NCBI RefSeq assembly: GCF_016745255.1
Contig: NZ_JADOEQ010000018.1
Coordinates: 33,705-97,704, forward strand
Origin: Enterococcus sp. BWR-S5
GTDB lineage: Bacteria > Bacillota > Bacilli > Lactobacillales > Enterococcaceae
Direction: 5' to 3'
DNA: 64,000 nucleotides
Below, one piece after another: positions 8,128 through 15,876 of the stretch. The notes beneath the pieces were generated by a model. It did no database searches. It saw only the letters and a list, made by a program, of their open reading frames with translations, and had not been told where the DNA came from. A program made the position numbers and the translations under genes. Positions within the stretch are counted from its first letter, which is position 1; the number at the start of each line of letters is the position of its first letter.

Positions 8128-9411
8128 TCAATTATCTTCCTTCAGCACGTCCTTCGTACGCTTGTTCAATGCGTCGATTCCATTTTTCACTGAGCTATCT
8201 TCAACCATAATCAAATCATATTCTTCATTAATAATTGAATTAATTTCTGCCGTTTTTGGATCTGGCAGCATTTCCCAACCATTTTTATCTGGATTCAGCG
8301 CCCGCTTGCTTTCTTCATCCTGAGGCATTCCCTCAAGCTCATATAGTACATTCATAACTTCTTCTGATTGGTACGCCGGTGTCATACCAATTCCTGCAAC
8401 TGCTTTTGCTCCTTGTTCGCCAGAACAGAAGCTAACAAATTTTTTAGCCAAATCAGGATTTTTTGATCCTTTGTTCACAGCAAACCCTGAAGGTCCGCCG
8501 TAGGTGCTTACCTCGCCTTTTTCATTTTGCGGCATTGAGGTGATCCCCCACTCAACAGTTGTCCGGTTTTCCTTGGCAGCATTCAACAGCTTGCCTAGAT
8601 AAAAGCTACCCATTGGCATCATGGCAGTTTTTTCCGTTTCAAATTGAGAGGCATAGGTCACACTGGCTGTTTTTATTGATGAATAGTCCATTGCATATCC
8701 TTCATCCTGCAAACGAATCCAGCGATCCAAATATTCTTTGGTGAAACTGTAGTCTCCATCCAATAAAGAACTATCCGTTTGATTAGCAGCCGTACACAGC
8801 AAAATTGGATACCACGTATGATGATATGTTCCATACACCTTTTCACCATCTTTTTCAGTTGTTAGCTGTTTCGCCAATGCTTCATATTCATCCCAAGTCA
8901 AATTTTCCGGATAAGCGATTTTCTTATCATCAAAGAGTGTCTTATTATAAAAGAGCATATAAATATCTTTTCTGAATGGTAATGCGTAGTATTTCCCATC
9001 AAGCTGATAGCCTTCAAGATTCCCTTTGAAGTTCTCCGACTCCTCAATATTCTCAGCATCCTTGGAAAGATCCAACAGCTGCCCTTTAGTTGCATAATTG
9101 ACGTAACTACCGACCCCTTTGATTGCTAACACATCTGTCGAATCCCCCGCAGAGAGCATCGTAGTTACTTTGTCTTCATATTGATCCGCAGCAATATCTA
9201 CAATTTTGATTTTCACCCCTTCATTTTCTTTTTCAAACGCTTCGACCATTGCTTTGAACTCCGGATTAGCATCATACGCCCAGGCGGCAACAGACAATTC
9301 GTTAGAAGCGGTTTTACTGCCTTCTTCTCCACCTTTGCCACAAGCGGTCATTCCTGATAAGACACCGATAAACAAGGTAGACAATACTGCGAGCTTCAGA
9401 AATTTTTTCAT
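8128..9411 (-). CDS. Sugar ABC transporter solute-binding lipoprotein
   Basis: A 427-residue protein when started at the ATG preceded by AAGGGGAT; a longer frame begins 24 bp upstream without a better RBS. The signal peptide ends at lipobox MTAC with Cys24. The rest is a family 1 extracellular binding protein: the early ELSVAAWAYDANPEFKAMVEAF segment, AGDSTDVLAIKG, the FNKDIY-like LPFRKDIYMLFYNKTLFDD, and the GGPSGFAVNKGSKNPDLAKKF hinge region. It is lipid-anchored outside the membrane and delivers oligosaccharide to the two permeases. It is the first gene of the operon, divergent from the AraC regulator. Confidence 0.93.
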   Translation of the reverse strand: MKKFLKLAVLSTLFIGVLSGMTACGKGGEEGSKTASNELSVAAWAYDANPEFKAMVEAFEKENEGVKIKIVDIAADQYEDKVTTMLSAGDSTDVLAIKGVGSYVNYATKGQLLDLSKDAENIEESENFKGNLEGYQLDGKYYALPFRKDIYMLFYNKTLFDDKKIAYPENLTWDEYEALAKQLTTEKDGEKVYGTYHHTWYPILLCTAANQTDSSLLDGDYSFTKEYLDRWIRLQDEGYAMDYSSIKTASVTYASQFETEKTAMMPMGSFYLGKLLNAAKENRTTVEWGITSMPQNEKGEVSTYGGPSGFAVNKGSKNPDLAKKFVSFCSGEQGAKAVAGIGMTPAYQSEEVMNVLYELEGMPQDEESKRALNPDKNGWEMLPDPKTAEINSIINEEYDLIMVEDSSVKNGIDALNKRTKDVLKEDN

Positions 9412-9485
9412 CTTAATAATCCCCTTTTCCATCAAAAAGCTGTTGAAAAACTCTTTGACTTTTACTTTTTTTACTTTACAATGTG

Positions 9486-9513
9486 ATTATAATACGAATT
9501 AAAAGCGCTTTCT
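9486..9513 (-). promoter_or_regulatory. cre (CcpA) site overlapping the operon promoter
   Basis: Bases 9500-9513 (TAAAAGCGCTTTCT) match 13 of 14 positions of the catabolite-responsive element TGWAARCGYTWNCW. On the minus strand a TATAAT (9486-9491) lies next to it, so the cre falls where the -35 region would be. No good -35 hexamer is visible, which suits an activator-dependent, glucose-repressed promoter. The AraC-type gene starts 56 bp to the right. Confidence 0.78.
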
Positions 9514-9568
9514 TTGCGTTTTTAAACATAAAAACATGCAAAAACAAACTTATAGAGGAGCTATATCA

Positions 9569-10402
9569 ATGGAGTATCTAATTGAGCATTTTCATAAGAA
9601 AATTGATTGTTATTACAATGTTGATTCGCCTAAAATCAAGCTTCATCTTCATAATCATTTGGAGCTGTTTCTTTTCATTAGAGGAGAGGTTCGTTATTTT
9701 ATTGATGGGAAAGCGATTGAACTGCAACCTGGCCATTTACTATTTATCAATAATAATCAAATCCACGGACCGAAGCTTTTATCAGATGCGGTGTATGAAC
9801 GTATCTCCATACACTTTTCCAACAAATTTGCAGAAGTTCTATCTACGGAAAAAACTTCTCTTTTGAAAACCTTCAATGAACGAATCTCATTGATTCAGCT
9901 TTCAGAAAATCAACTACGTCATATGATAGGATTAATGAAAGAATTGACCAATGAATACAATGCTCCTTCTAGCTATGGGCACGATTTAGAAATGTCTTCC
10001 ATGCTGATTCGAATTCTCCTCTATGCCAATCGCTGTGCGGCTAACAGTGAAGAGGCACTTTTGGATAGTCACTTACCAGAGTTAGTGAAAAACATGCTTA
10101 TTTTTATTCAAGAAAATCTTGATTCTTCTGAATTATCCGTCGACATGTTGGCTCAAAAATTTTCTCATAACGGTATCTATCTAAATCGAATTTTCAAAAA
10201 AGAATTGAGCAGCAGTATTTATCACTATATCCTTTTAAGTCGAATTTCAGCTGCTAAAAAACATCTGGAAAACGGAAAAGATGTTTTGAATACTTGTTAT
10301 CTTTCCGGCTTTAATGACTACTCCAATTTCATTCGCACCTTTAAAAAGATTACAAGTGTCACACCAAAACAGTATGCAAAGAGTTTCAAAGAGCATATTT
10401 AA
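9569..10402 (+). CDS. AraC-family regulator of the adjacent sugar operon
   Basis: A 277-residue protein. ATG 9569 was chosen because GAGGAG lies 8 bases before it; an ATG 33 bp upstream has no RBS. The N-terminal cupin-like sensor domain (HLHNHLELFLFIRGE, LQPGHLLFINNNQIHG) is followed by two helix-turn-helix motifs (LSVDMLAQKFSHNGIYLNRIFKKELSS and the signature …CYLSGFNDYSNFIRTFKKITSVTPKQYAK). Divergent placement next to the binding-protein gene argues that it controls the sugar operon, with the imported sugar or a product as effector (inference). Confidence 0.9.
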   Translation: MEYLIEHFHKKIDCYYNVDSPKIKLHLHNHLELFLFIRGEVRYFIDGKAIELQPGHLLFINNNQIHGPKLLSDAVYERISIHFSNKFAEVLSTEKTSLLKTFNERISLIQLSENQLRHMIGLMKELTNEYNAPSSYGHDLEMSSMLIRILLYANRCAANSEEALLDSHLPELVKNMLIFIQENLDSSELSVDMLAQKFSHNGIYLNRIFKKELSSSIYHYILLSRISAAKKHLENGKDVLNTCYLSGFNDYSNFIRTFKKITSVTPKQYAKSFKEHI

Positions 10403-10458
10403 AAGGGACTGTGCTATAAATGATCCAGAAAAAGTGCTTATACGAATAAAGAAAAAGC

Positions 10459-10479
10459 CTAGTAAGAAATTCTCACTAG
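10459..10479 (+). terminator. Weak candidate terminator of the AraC-type gene
   Basis: CTAGT-A-AGA paired with TCT-C-ACTAG around a 3-nt loop, 9 bp with one mismatch. T-rich sequence follows only about 10 bases later. Confidence 0.35.
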
Positions 10480-10584
10480 ACTCTGATTTCCTTTCTATTT
10501 TTTTGGAATCTACCAACACAATCTGCCTCTATTGACTGATACTCATAAGCAGAAAATTTTTCAACCTTCATATTCTCCTTATGA

Positions 10585-10605
10585 TATAATTATGCCTTAA
10601 AGGAG
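10585..10605 (+). promoter_or_regulatory. -10 element and RBS of the small membrane protein gene
   Basis: TATAAT at 10585-10590 is followed by AAAGGAG at 10599-10605, 7 bases before the ATG. The -35 region is not clear. Confidence 0.55.
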
Positions 10606-10612
10606 TGTTGGT

Positions 10613-10990
10613 ATGTTGTTAACGACAAATAAATATTTGTATGCACTATCAATTTTTATTAATATCATTGCATTTTTTCTGTTTTTCTTTGGTATCCCCA
10701 AACTATCACTTGGACTTCTTTTTGTTATGCTTCTGTTCTATAGTTCTCTATACTATGCAAGGCGAGGATTGGCAACCTTTTCTATTGTGTTGATGCTGCC
10801 ACTCTCTGCATGCTTCCTTTTTTGGGCAGCTGTCTTTTATATTTTTAGAGATGCGCCTAACAACGAAGGGGATCTTTTAGCAGACATAGCTACCCTATTC
10901 CTGTTCTTCTATGGTATCGTTAATCCGATATTATCGACAGTGATTCTTAAGATAAAGAATAAAAGCTTACCAAAAACGAACCTTCTTTGA
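10613..10990 (+). CDS. Hypothetical four-helix membrane protein
   Basis: A 125-residue protein made almost entirely of hydrophobic segments: roughly residues 10-27 (FINIIAFFLFFFGIP), 28-47, 53-77 and 90-115. It has a short basic cytoplasmic tail (KIKNKSLPKTN). No enzymatic motif or family is recognised. It is a single-gene unit with its own -10 and RBS, and a strong terminator follows at 11065. Confidence 0.7.
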   Translation: MLLTTNKYLYALSIFINIIAFFLFFFGIPKLSLGLLFVMLLFYSSLYYARRGLATFSIVLMLPLSACFLFWAAVFYIFRDAPNNEGDLLADIATLFLFFYGIVNPILSTVILKIKNKSLPKTNLL

Positions 10991-11064
10991 ATTAGTTGGA
11001 GCACAGTAGGTTGACCTTACAATAAAAACAGTGTAGTTTTCACTAATATAGTATTAACCAAAAA

Positions 11065-11110
11065 TAATAGAGGTAGAACCCATACGCACCAAGGGTTCTA
11101 CCTCTATTTT
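11065..11110. terminator. Strong bidirectional terminator
   Basis: A 16-bp stem AATAGAGGTAGAACCC / GGGTTCTACCTCTATT with an 11-nt loop; T-rich tracts follow on both strands. Confidence 0.88.
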
Positions 11111-11111
11111 C

Positions 11112-11138
11112 TTACTCCTCTTCTTCACTCATGAATGA
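11112..11138 (-). pseudogene. Possible C-terminal scrap of a third DUF1292 copy
   Basis: Directly behind the terminator the minus strand reads FMSEEEE-stop, close to the FMTEEEEK end of the intact DUF1292 protein ending at 12098, which also ends a few bases before its terminator. Upstream of this scrap the similarity is lost. The match is very short and acidic, so chance is possible. The rest of 11140-11397 holds no gene I can recognise. Confidence 0.3.
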
Positions 11139-11173
11139 TAGTCAAAATCCACTTGATTTTTATTGAAATCAAG

Positions 11174-11209
11174 GAAAAAACGCAGCTTATGTGGTTCATA
11201 AGCTGCGTT
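11174..11209 (-). terminator. Terminator reading on the minus strand
   Basis: Perfect 13-bp stem AACGCAGCTTATG / CATAAGCTGCGTT with a 5-nt loop; the minus-strand product ends in a T-run. It is the first terminator found downstream of the DUF1292 lipoprotein gene. Confidence 0.8.
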
Positions 11210-11397
11210 ATAGTGTCTCTACAAGTCTCATTTCACTTTGATTCTCGAGACACTCATAGGCCAACTGTGACGAGTGCTTGCACGAGAAAACAGAGCATTA
11301 ATCCTAGAGCGCTTTTATGACGATGAGGTCTGTAAAAATCATCAAGCTATTCGCCGCCTAAGTTTTCAGACACCCCCTATTACCTCAGCTAAAAAAA

Positions 11398-11841
11398 CTA
11401 TTCCGTTTCATCCATAAATTGAATAAAAACCTCTTCAATCATATCCCATTCAGCATCAGTATCTATTTCCTGTAAGCTTCCTTTAGTACCATCTTTATTT
11501 TCAACATAACTATAAGCTTCTAATTCTATTTCGTCTTTAGGACTTTCTACGGGATGAACCAATATGTAATTTTTTCCAAACTCTTCATGCCTGTCAATAG
11601 TTAGTAAAATCTCGTATAATACCTCATTTCCTTTTATATCAATTAAAATAATTTCTTCATTTACTTCACGATACTGATTACTCTCCATTGATAAATCATC
11701 ATCTTTCTCAGGTTTATTCTTTAGAGAATCAGCACTTGATAAATAGACTTCACTTGATGAACCATTCTTATCTTTAATTGAACAACCAACCAATAATAAA
11801 AAACTGAAAACAATTAAATTACCCATAAAAAATTTATTCAT
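11398..11841 (-). CDS. Lipoprotein with a DUF1292 domain
   Basis: A 147-residue protein. Residues 1-20 form a lipoprotein signal peptide (FSFLLLVGC, lipidated Cys20), followed by a Ser/Asp/Lys-rich linker to about residue 60. The last ~85 residues ([22 protein letters not shown] … [17 protein letters not shown]) are clearly paralogous to the cytoplasmic DUF1292 protein encoded next to it. DUF1292 proteins are normally short and cytoplasmic, of unknown function, so an exported, membrane-anchored copy is unusual. RBS AAAGGAGA. It probably arose by local duplication and gain of a signal peptide (inference). A palindrome sits just upstream. Confidence 0.85.
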   Translation of the reverse strand: MNKFFMGNLIVFSFLLLVGCSIKDKNGSSSEVYLSSADSLKNKPEKDDDLSMESNQYREVNEEIILIDIKGNEVLYEILLTIDRHEEFGKNYILVHPVESPKDEIELEAYSYVENKDGTKGSLQEIDTDAEWDMIEEVFIQFMDETE

Positions 11842-11862
11842 ATACTTCTCCTTTAGATGAAC

Positions 11863-11893
11863 TTAACTATATTTTACCTACAAATATAGTTAA
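11863..11893. repeat. Palindrome upstream of the DUF1292 lipoprotein gene
   Basis: Perfect 12-bp arms TTAACTATATTT / AAATATAGTTAA around a 7-nt centre, 22 bp before the start codon. It overlaps the likely promoter or leader, so it may be an operator or a leader hairpin. Confidence 0.55.
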
Positions 11894-12049
11894 AAACCAC
11901 CCTATCAATGCCTAATACACTTCTACTGTAATTTTATTCATTAATAACCATAATCACATATAGTCATTTGTCCCAAGATTTTAAAGAAAAGAGTTGATAC
12001 AACACTTTTTTTCTAAACCACTCGGATTATTATCATTCCAAGAAAATAA

Positions 12050-12089
12050 TAAAAAAAAGCCAAGTCCTCACATATCAAGGACTTGGCTT
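12050..12089 (-). terminator. Terminator of the DUF1292 gene
   Basis: Stem AAGCCAAGTCCT / AGGACTTGGCTT with an 8-9-nt loop; the minus-strand transcript ends in a long T-run. Confidence 0.9.
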
Positions 12090-12097
12090 CAATACCT

Positions 12098-12394
12098 TTA
12101 TTTCTCTTCTTCTTCAGTCATGAACGTATTGAAGACTTCTTCGATCATATCCCACTCAGCATCTGTTTCAATCTGCTGAAGCTCGCCTTCTGTTCCTTCT
12201 TCGTTTTCGATGTAAGCATATGCTTGCAGCTCAACATCTTCATCTTCAGGTACGCCAGCTGGGTAAAGAAGTACATAGTTTTTGCCGAATTCTTCTTGAC
12301 CATCAACAGTCAATAGAATTTCATAAAGCGTTTCATTCCCTTGTTCGTCTACTAAAGTAATATGTTCATGTCCTTCATGATTATGTTCTGTCAT
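12098..12394 (-). CDS. DUF1292 (YrzB/UPF0473-type) protein
   Basis: A 98-residue acidic cytoplasmic protein. The ATG was chosen at [11 protein letters not shown] with AAAAGGAGAG 8 bases before it; an upstream extension has no RBS. The body has the family pattern [21 protein letters not shown] … [17 protein letters not shown] and ends in a run of Glu. Function is unknown. In Firmicutes it normally follows ireB and ruvX, as here, though a 505-bp gap filled with tandem repeats lies between. The His-rich start (HNHEGHEH) could bind metal (inference). Confidence 0.9.
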   Translation of the reverse strand: MTEHNHEGHEHITLVDEQGNETLYEILLTVDGQEEFGKNYVLLYPAGVPEDEDVELQAYAYIENEEGTEGELQQIETDAEWDMIEEVFNTFMTEEEEK

Positions 12395-12400
12395 TGTTAC

Positions 12401-12765
12401 TCTCCTTTTAGTCGTTGTAAAAAGTTGCCAAGTTATTGTCAACTTTCTCTTTTTGGGTGGTCCGATGTCCAGTTCCCTAGCATTCTTGGTAAAAGGGAAA
12501 TGGCTCTCCTTTTAGTCGTTGTAGAAAGTTGCCAAGTTATTGTCAACTTTCTCTTTTTTTGGTGGTCCGATAGCTATTTCCCTAGATATTCCTTCAAAAG
12601 AGAAATAGTTCTCCTTTTAGTCGTTGTAGAAAGTTGCCAAGTTATTGTCAACTTTCTCTTTTTTTGGTGGTCCGATAACTATTTCTCTAGATGTTCCTTC
12701 AAAAGAGAAATAGTTCTCCTTTTAGTCGCTTTAGAAAGTTTCCAAGTCATTGTCAACTTTCTCTT
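12401..12765 (-). repeat. Tandem array of ~105-bp promoter/RBS-like units
   Basis: Units start at 12401, 12505, 12610 and 12715 (periods 104, 105, 105); the fourth is half length and diverged. Read on the minus strand, the three full units carry TTGACA, a 17-nt spacer and TACAAC, then AAAAGGAGA. In the first unit that RBS belongs to the DUF1292 start codon; in the others no start codon follows. TTGACA lies in a hairpin (GAAAGTTG / CAACTTTC). A second hairpin has changed in step on both arms: CCAGTTCCCT/AGGGAAATGG in unit 1, CTATTTCTCT/AGAGAAATAG in unit 3. The array fills the gap between ruvX and the DUF1292 gene. Confidence 0.88.
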
Positions 12766-12899
12766 AATAATATTTTTTCTTTTTCTGTACTAACCAATTG
12801 CTTATCTTTATCCTGCTCCTAAGCTGTTTTTATCATAAATACTCAAAAACAGCAAAAATAACAGATTTTTTATCGGTACTTCAAGCAGTTCTTTTCCGC

Positions 12900-13325
12900 C
12901 TACTTGTTGCTGACACTGTCTAAGTAATTTTGTAAAATCATGACCGCAGCCACTTTATCAATTACTTTTTTCCGCTTAGCACGAGAGGCATTTGCCTGTT
13001 CTACGAGCATTCGCTCAGCTTGAACAGTTGTCAGTCGTTCATCCTGATAAACAACCGGCAGTTGAAACAGCTCCTCTATTTGTTTACCATAAGCCATTGA
13101 AGCTTCCGCTCTTGGACCAATAGAATTATTCATATTTTTTGGCAATCCGACAACGACCTTGGACACTTCATATTCCTTTAGTAGTTCTCCCAGACGGTCA
13201 AAACCAAATTCCTGCTTCTCTTCGTTGATACGGATAATCTCTATACCTTGAGCCGTCCAACCTAGAAGATCGCTGACAGCTACACCAACTGTCTTAGAGC
13301 CGACATCCAATCCTATGGTTCTCAT
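12900..13325 (-). CDS. ruvX: RuvX/YqgF RNase H-fold nuclease
   Basis: A 141-residue protein, typical length. It opens with [19 protein letters not shown], the RNase H-fold strand with the first catalytic Asp, followed by [17 protein letters not shown] and the [14 protein letters not shown] segment with the conserved acidic residue. Members are proposed Holliday-junction resolvases and act in 16S/23S rRNA 5'-end processing. It overlaps ireB by 4 bp (ATGA), so the two are translationally coupled. Confidence 0.94.
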   Translation of the reverse strand: MRTIGLDVGSKTVGVAVSDLLGWTAQGIEIIRINEEKQEFGFDRLGELLKEYEVSKVVVGLPKNMNNSIGPRAEASMAYGKQIEELFQLPVVYQDERLTTVQAERMLVEQANASRAKRKKVIDKVAAVMILQNYLDSVSNK

Positions 13326-13591
13326 CGAAGATTAATACCATAACTTGTCAGATAATGCTTTACAAGCTCTTCCATAATTTCATCACGCTCATGACGGCGA
13401 ATCAAGTTCCGCGCATCTTGATAGCGAGGAATGTAGGCCGGGTCTCCTGAAAGTAAATAGCCCACAATTTGGTTGATCGGGTTATACCCTTTCTCCTCTA
13501 ATGCTCGATATACGGTAGCTAGAGTCTCACTTACTTCCTTCTTGCGACTTTCATCAAAGTCAAATCGTACTGTTTCATCTGTAAAACCCAT
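13322..13591 (-). CDS. ireB: IreB, negative regulator of intrinsic cephalosporin resistance
   Basis: An 89-residue UPF0297 protein starting [20 protein letters not shown]. In Enterococcus faecalis IreB is a small dimeric protein phosphorylated by the kinase IreK on N-terminal Thr residues and lowers cephalosporin resistance; Thr4 and Thr7 are visible here. It overlaps ruvX. The usual upstream gene alaS is absent: the arginine operon lies directly upstream instead. Confidence 0.93.
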   Translation of the reverse strand: MGFTDETVRFDFDESRKKEVSETLATVYRALEEKGYNPINQIVGYLLSGDPAYIPRYQDARNLIRRHERDEIMEELVKHYLTSYGINLR

Positions 13592-13621
13592 TTATCTACA
13601 CCTCTTTTCTTTCTATTCATA

Positions 13622-13657
13622 CACTTTCATTCTACTAGAAAGTGCCTGAAACTACAA
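13622..13657 (-). promoter_or_regulatory. Candidate ireB promoter inside an inverted repeat
   Basis: On the minus strand TTGTAG (13652-13657), a 17-nt spacer, then TAGAAT (13629-13634). Arms CACTTTC (13622-13628) / GAAAGTG (13638-13644) flank the -10, as an operator or early hairpin might. Confidence 0.5.
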
Positions 13658-13698
13658 ATAAAAATTCAGAAACCTATAACTAATTTAAACAATTTCAC

Positions 13699-13733
13699 AT
13701 AAAAAATGCCTCATCCAATCAAGACAAGACATT
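13699..13733 (-). terminator. Terminator of the arginine operon
   Basis: On the minus strand an 11-bp stem with G-T pairs (AATGTCTTGTC / GATGAGGCATT) is followed by a T-run, 61 bp after argF. Confidence 0.75.
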
Positions 13734-13793
13734 CTGTGTCGAAATAAACCGAAAATTTTCAATTAAAAAACAAGGAATAATCAAATAGAACGG

Positions 13794-14729
13794 TTATTGC
13801 TCTTTCATTACTTTTACCATTAATGCCTTTTGTGCATGCAGACGGTTTTCAGCTTCCTGATAAATAACAGAATGCTCGCCATCAATGACTGAACTGGTCA
13901 CTTCTTCTTCTCGGTGAGCCGGTAAACAGTGCAAAAAGATATAATCATCCTGTGCATGCTCTACTAAAGTATCATTCACTTGATACCCATGAAAAGCAGC
14001 TTCTCGTTCTTTCTGCTCGGCTTCATTTCCCATGCTTGCCCAGACATCTGTCACAACGATATCAGCCTCTGTTACCGCCTCAATAGGCTCCTCTGTTATA
14101 ACAATTTTGCTTCCTGTTTTCTCTGCAATTTCTTCTGCCAGCTGGACAAACTCAACCTTCGGCTCATAACCGGCCGGTGAAGCAATTGTAACGTCCATAC
14201 CAACGATACTACCGCCAATCAAAAAGGAATGCGCCATATTATTACCGTCGCCTATATATGCCAGCTTAAGCCCTTCTAAGGTATTTTTATGTTCATAAAT
14301 CGTCATAAAATCTGCTAAAATTTGGCAAGGATGATGATTGTCAGTTAGACCGTTAATAATCGGAATGGAGGCCTCCTCTGCCAGTTCATGAACCATCTCA
14401 TCAGAATATGTCCGAATCATGATACCGTCAACATAAGAAGACATGACATTCGCTGTATCCTTGATTGGCTCTCCTCTGCCCATCTGAGTATTTTTACTAT
14501 CCAAGACAATCGCCTGTCCACCCAATTGAATAATACCAGCTTCAAATGACACGCGCGTTCGAGTGCTGTTTTTTTCAAAAATCATTGCCAAAATCTTTCC
14601 GGATAATGCTGTGTTATAAGCCTTAGGATTCTGCTTCATCGCAATCCCTAAGTGAATAATTTCGTGAAAATCTTCTTTTGTCAATTCCGTTAAATTTAAA
14701 ATACTTTTTCCTAAAAGTGTGTCAGACAT
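13794..14729 (-). CDS. argF: Ornithine carbamoyltransferase
   Basis: A 311-residue protein with the carbamoyl-phosphate motif STRTR (in FEKNSTRTRVSFEAG), HHPCQILAD, the ornithine-binding DVWASMG loop and HCLPAHREEEV. It joins carbamoyl phosphate to ornithine to give citrulline. The SMG loop separates it from the putrescine carbamoyltransferase of the agmatine pathway. It is last in argCJBDF and overlaps argD by 8 bp, which supports the anabolic role. No argG or argH is in the window. Confidence 0.95.
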   Translation of the reverse strand: MSDTLLGKSILNLTELTKEDFHEIIHLGIAMKQNPKAYNTALSGKILAMIFEKNSTRTRVSFEAGIIQLGGQAIVLDSKNTQMGRGEPIKDTANVMSSYVDGIMIRTYSDEMVHELAEEASIPIINGLTDNHHPCQILADFMTIYEHKNTLEGLKLAYIGDGNNMAHSFLIGGSIVGMDVTIASPAGYEPKVEFVQLAEEIAEKTGSKIVITEEPIEAVTEADIVVTDVWASMGNEAEQKEREAAFHGYQVNDTLVEHAQDDYIFLHCLPAHREEEVTSSVIDGEHSVIYQEAENRLHAQKALMVKVMKEQ

Positions 14730-15876
14730 CTGCTAACTCCTCCAATACTTGACATATTTTCTCTATTCCTTCTGATAATTCAGTTTCGTTCATTGTCAAC
14801 GGCGGCAGCAGACGTAAAACGGACGAACCTGCCTTCAATACGATAACGCCATTTTCCTCCAGCTTATCGATCGCTGCACCTACAAGCTGACTTTCTGATA
14901 GCTCAATGCCAATCATCAAGCCAGTACCTCGTATGTCAACGACAATCGGAAGCTCAGAAAGGTTGTCTTTCAGCTGACTAAGAGCAGCTGCGCCCTTCTT
15001 CGCTGTCTCATTTAAAAAATCCCGCTGTCGAATGAGCTCGGTTACTTTTCCAGCTACAGCCATCCCCAGCTTATTTCCGCCAAAGGTTGATCCGTGACTC
15101 CCAGGCTGAAAGGCACCAGCATATTTGCTTTTACCAAGCATTGCACCGACAGGGAATCCATTGCCCAACCCTTTTGCCAAAGTAATAATATCCGGTTCAA
15201 TACCATAAGCCTCTGACGCATAAAATGTCCCAGTTCTTCCGATTCCTGTTTGAACTTCATCTACAATTACCAACGTGCCATTGCTCTCACACAGTGCAAC
15301 GAGTTCCTGAATCCAATCTTTATCAGCTGGAATCACTCCACCTTCACCTTGAACCAACTCAAGCATTACTGCTGCTGTATTTCCATCCAGCTCTCGCTTC
15401 AGCTCATCTAAAGAATTATAAGGAACATAAACAAATTCCGGCAGCAAAGGATAAAAACCCTCGTGAATCGAAGCCTGCCCCGTTGCACTCATCGCACCAA
15501 AGGTTCTGCCGTGGAAGGATTGCTCAAACGTGATGATTTTGCTTTTCCCTGTTGTTTTGCGGGCGAGCTTGATAGCTGCCTCATTTGCTTCAGCCCCGCT
15601 ATTGCAGAAGTAGGCTAAATAGTCTTGATCGCCAGCCAATTGCTTTGCCAGAGTTTCCTGAAGGCTATTCTCATACAGGTTTGGAGTATGCCAAATTTTG
15701 CTGGCTTGCTCTTCTAAAACCTGATTGAGCTGCGGATGATTATAGCCTAGATTCATCACACCAATTCCACTGGTAAAATCAAGATATTTTTTCCCATCAG
15801 AATCAATCAAATAATTCTGTTCTCCTGCAACAAATTCCACTGCTCTGCGGCTATAATTTGGAAATAGCTTTGTCAT
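14722..15876 (-). CDS. argD: Acetylornithine aminotransferase
   Basis: A 384-residue class III PLP aminotransferase. DFTSGIGVMNLGYNHP, the phosphate-binding CNSGAEANEAAIK, VIVDEVQTGIGRTG and LAKGLGNGFPVGAM with the PLP lysine are all present. It converts N-acetylglutamate semialdehyde to N-acetylornithine. Its ATG overlaps the argB stop (ATGA). Context in the arg operon decides the substrate; members can also act in lysine synthesis. Confidence 0.95.
   Translation of the reverse strand: MTKLFPNYSRRAVEFVAGEQNYLIDSDGKKYLDFTSGIGVMNLGYNHPQLNQVLEEQASKIWHTPNLYENSLQETLAKQLAGDQDYLAYFCNSGAEANEAAIKLARKTTGKSKIITFEQSFHGRTFGAMSATGQASIHEGFYPLLPEFVYVPYNSLDELKRELDGNTAAVMLELVQGEGGVIPADKDWIQELVALCESNGTLVIVDEVQTGIGRTGTFYASEAYGIEPDIITLAKGLGNGFPVGAMLGKSKYAGAFQPGSHGSTFGGNKLGMAVAGKVTELIRQRDFLNETAKKGAAALSQLKDNLSELPIVVDIRGTGLMIGIELSESQLVGAAIDKLEENGVIVLKAGSSVLRLLPPLTMNETELSEGIEKICQVLEELADV

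Noticed and set aside
11210..11397. Possible transposase fragment downstream of the DUF1292 lipoprotein gene
   Set aside because: Plus-strand frames give short protein-like runs, but none matches a transposase motif I know and no terminal repeats or target duplication are visible.
12362..12793. A 143-codon plus-strand frame with a 35-residue internal repeat across the tandem array
   Set aside because: The period (~105 bp) is a multiple of three, so the repeat DNA keeps any frame open. There is no RBS, it runs antisense through the DUF1292 gene, and its hydrophobic product is what T-rich repeats give.
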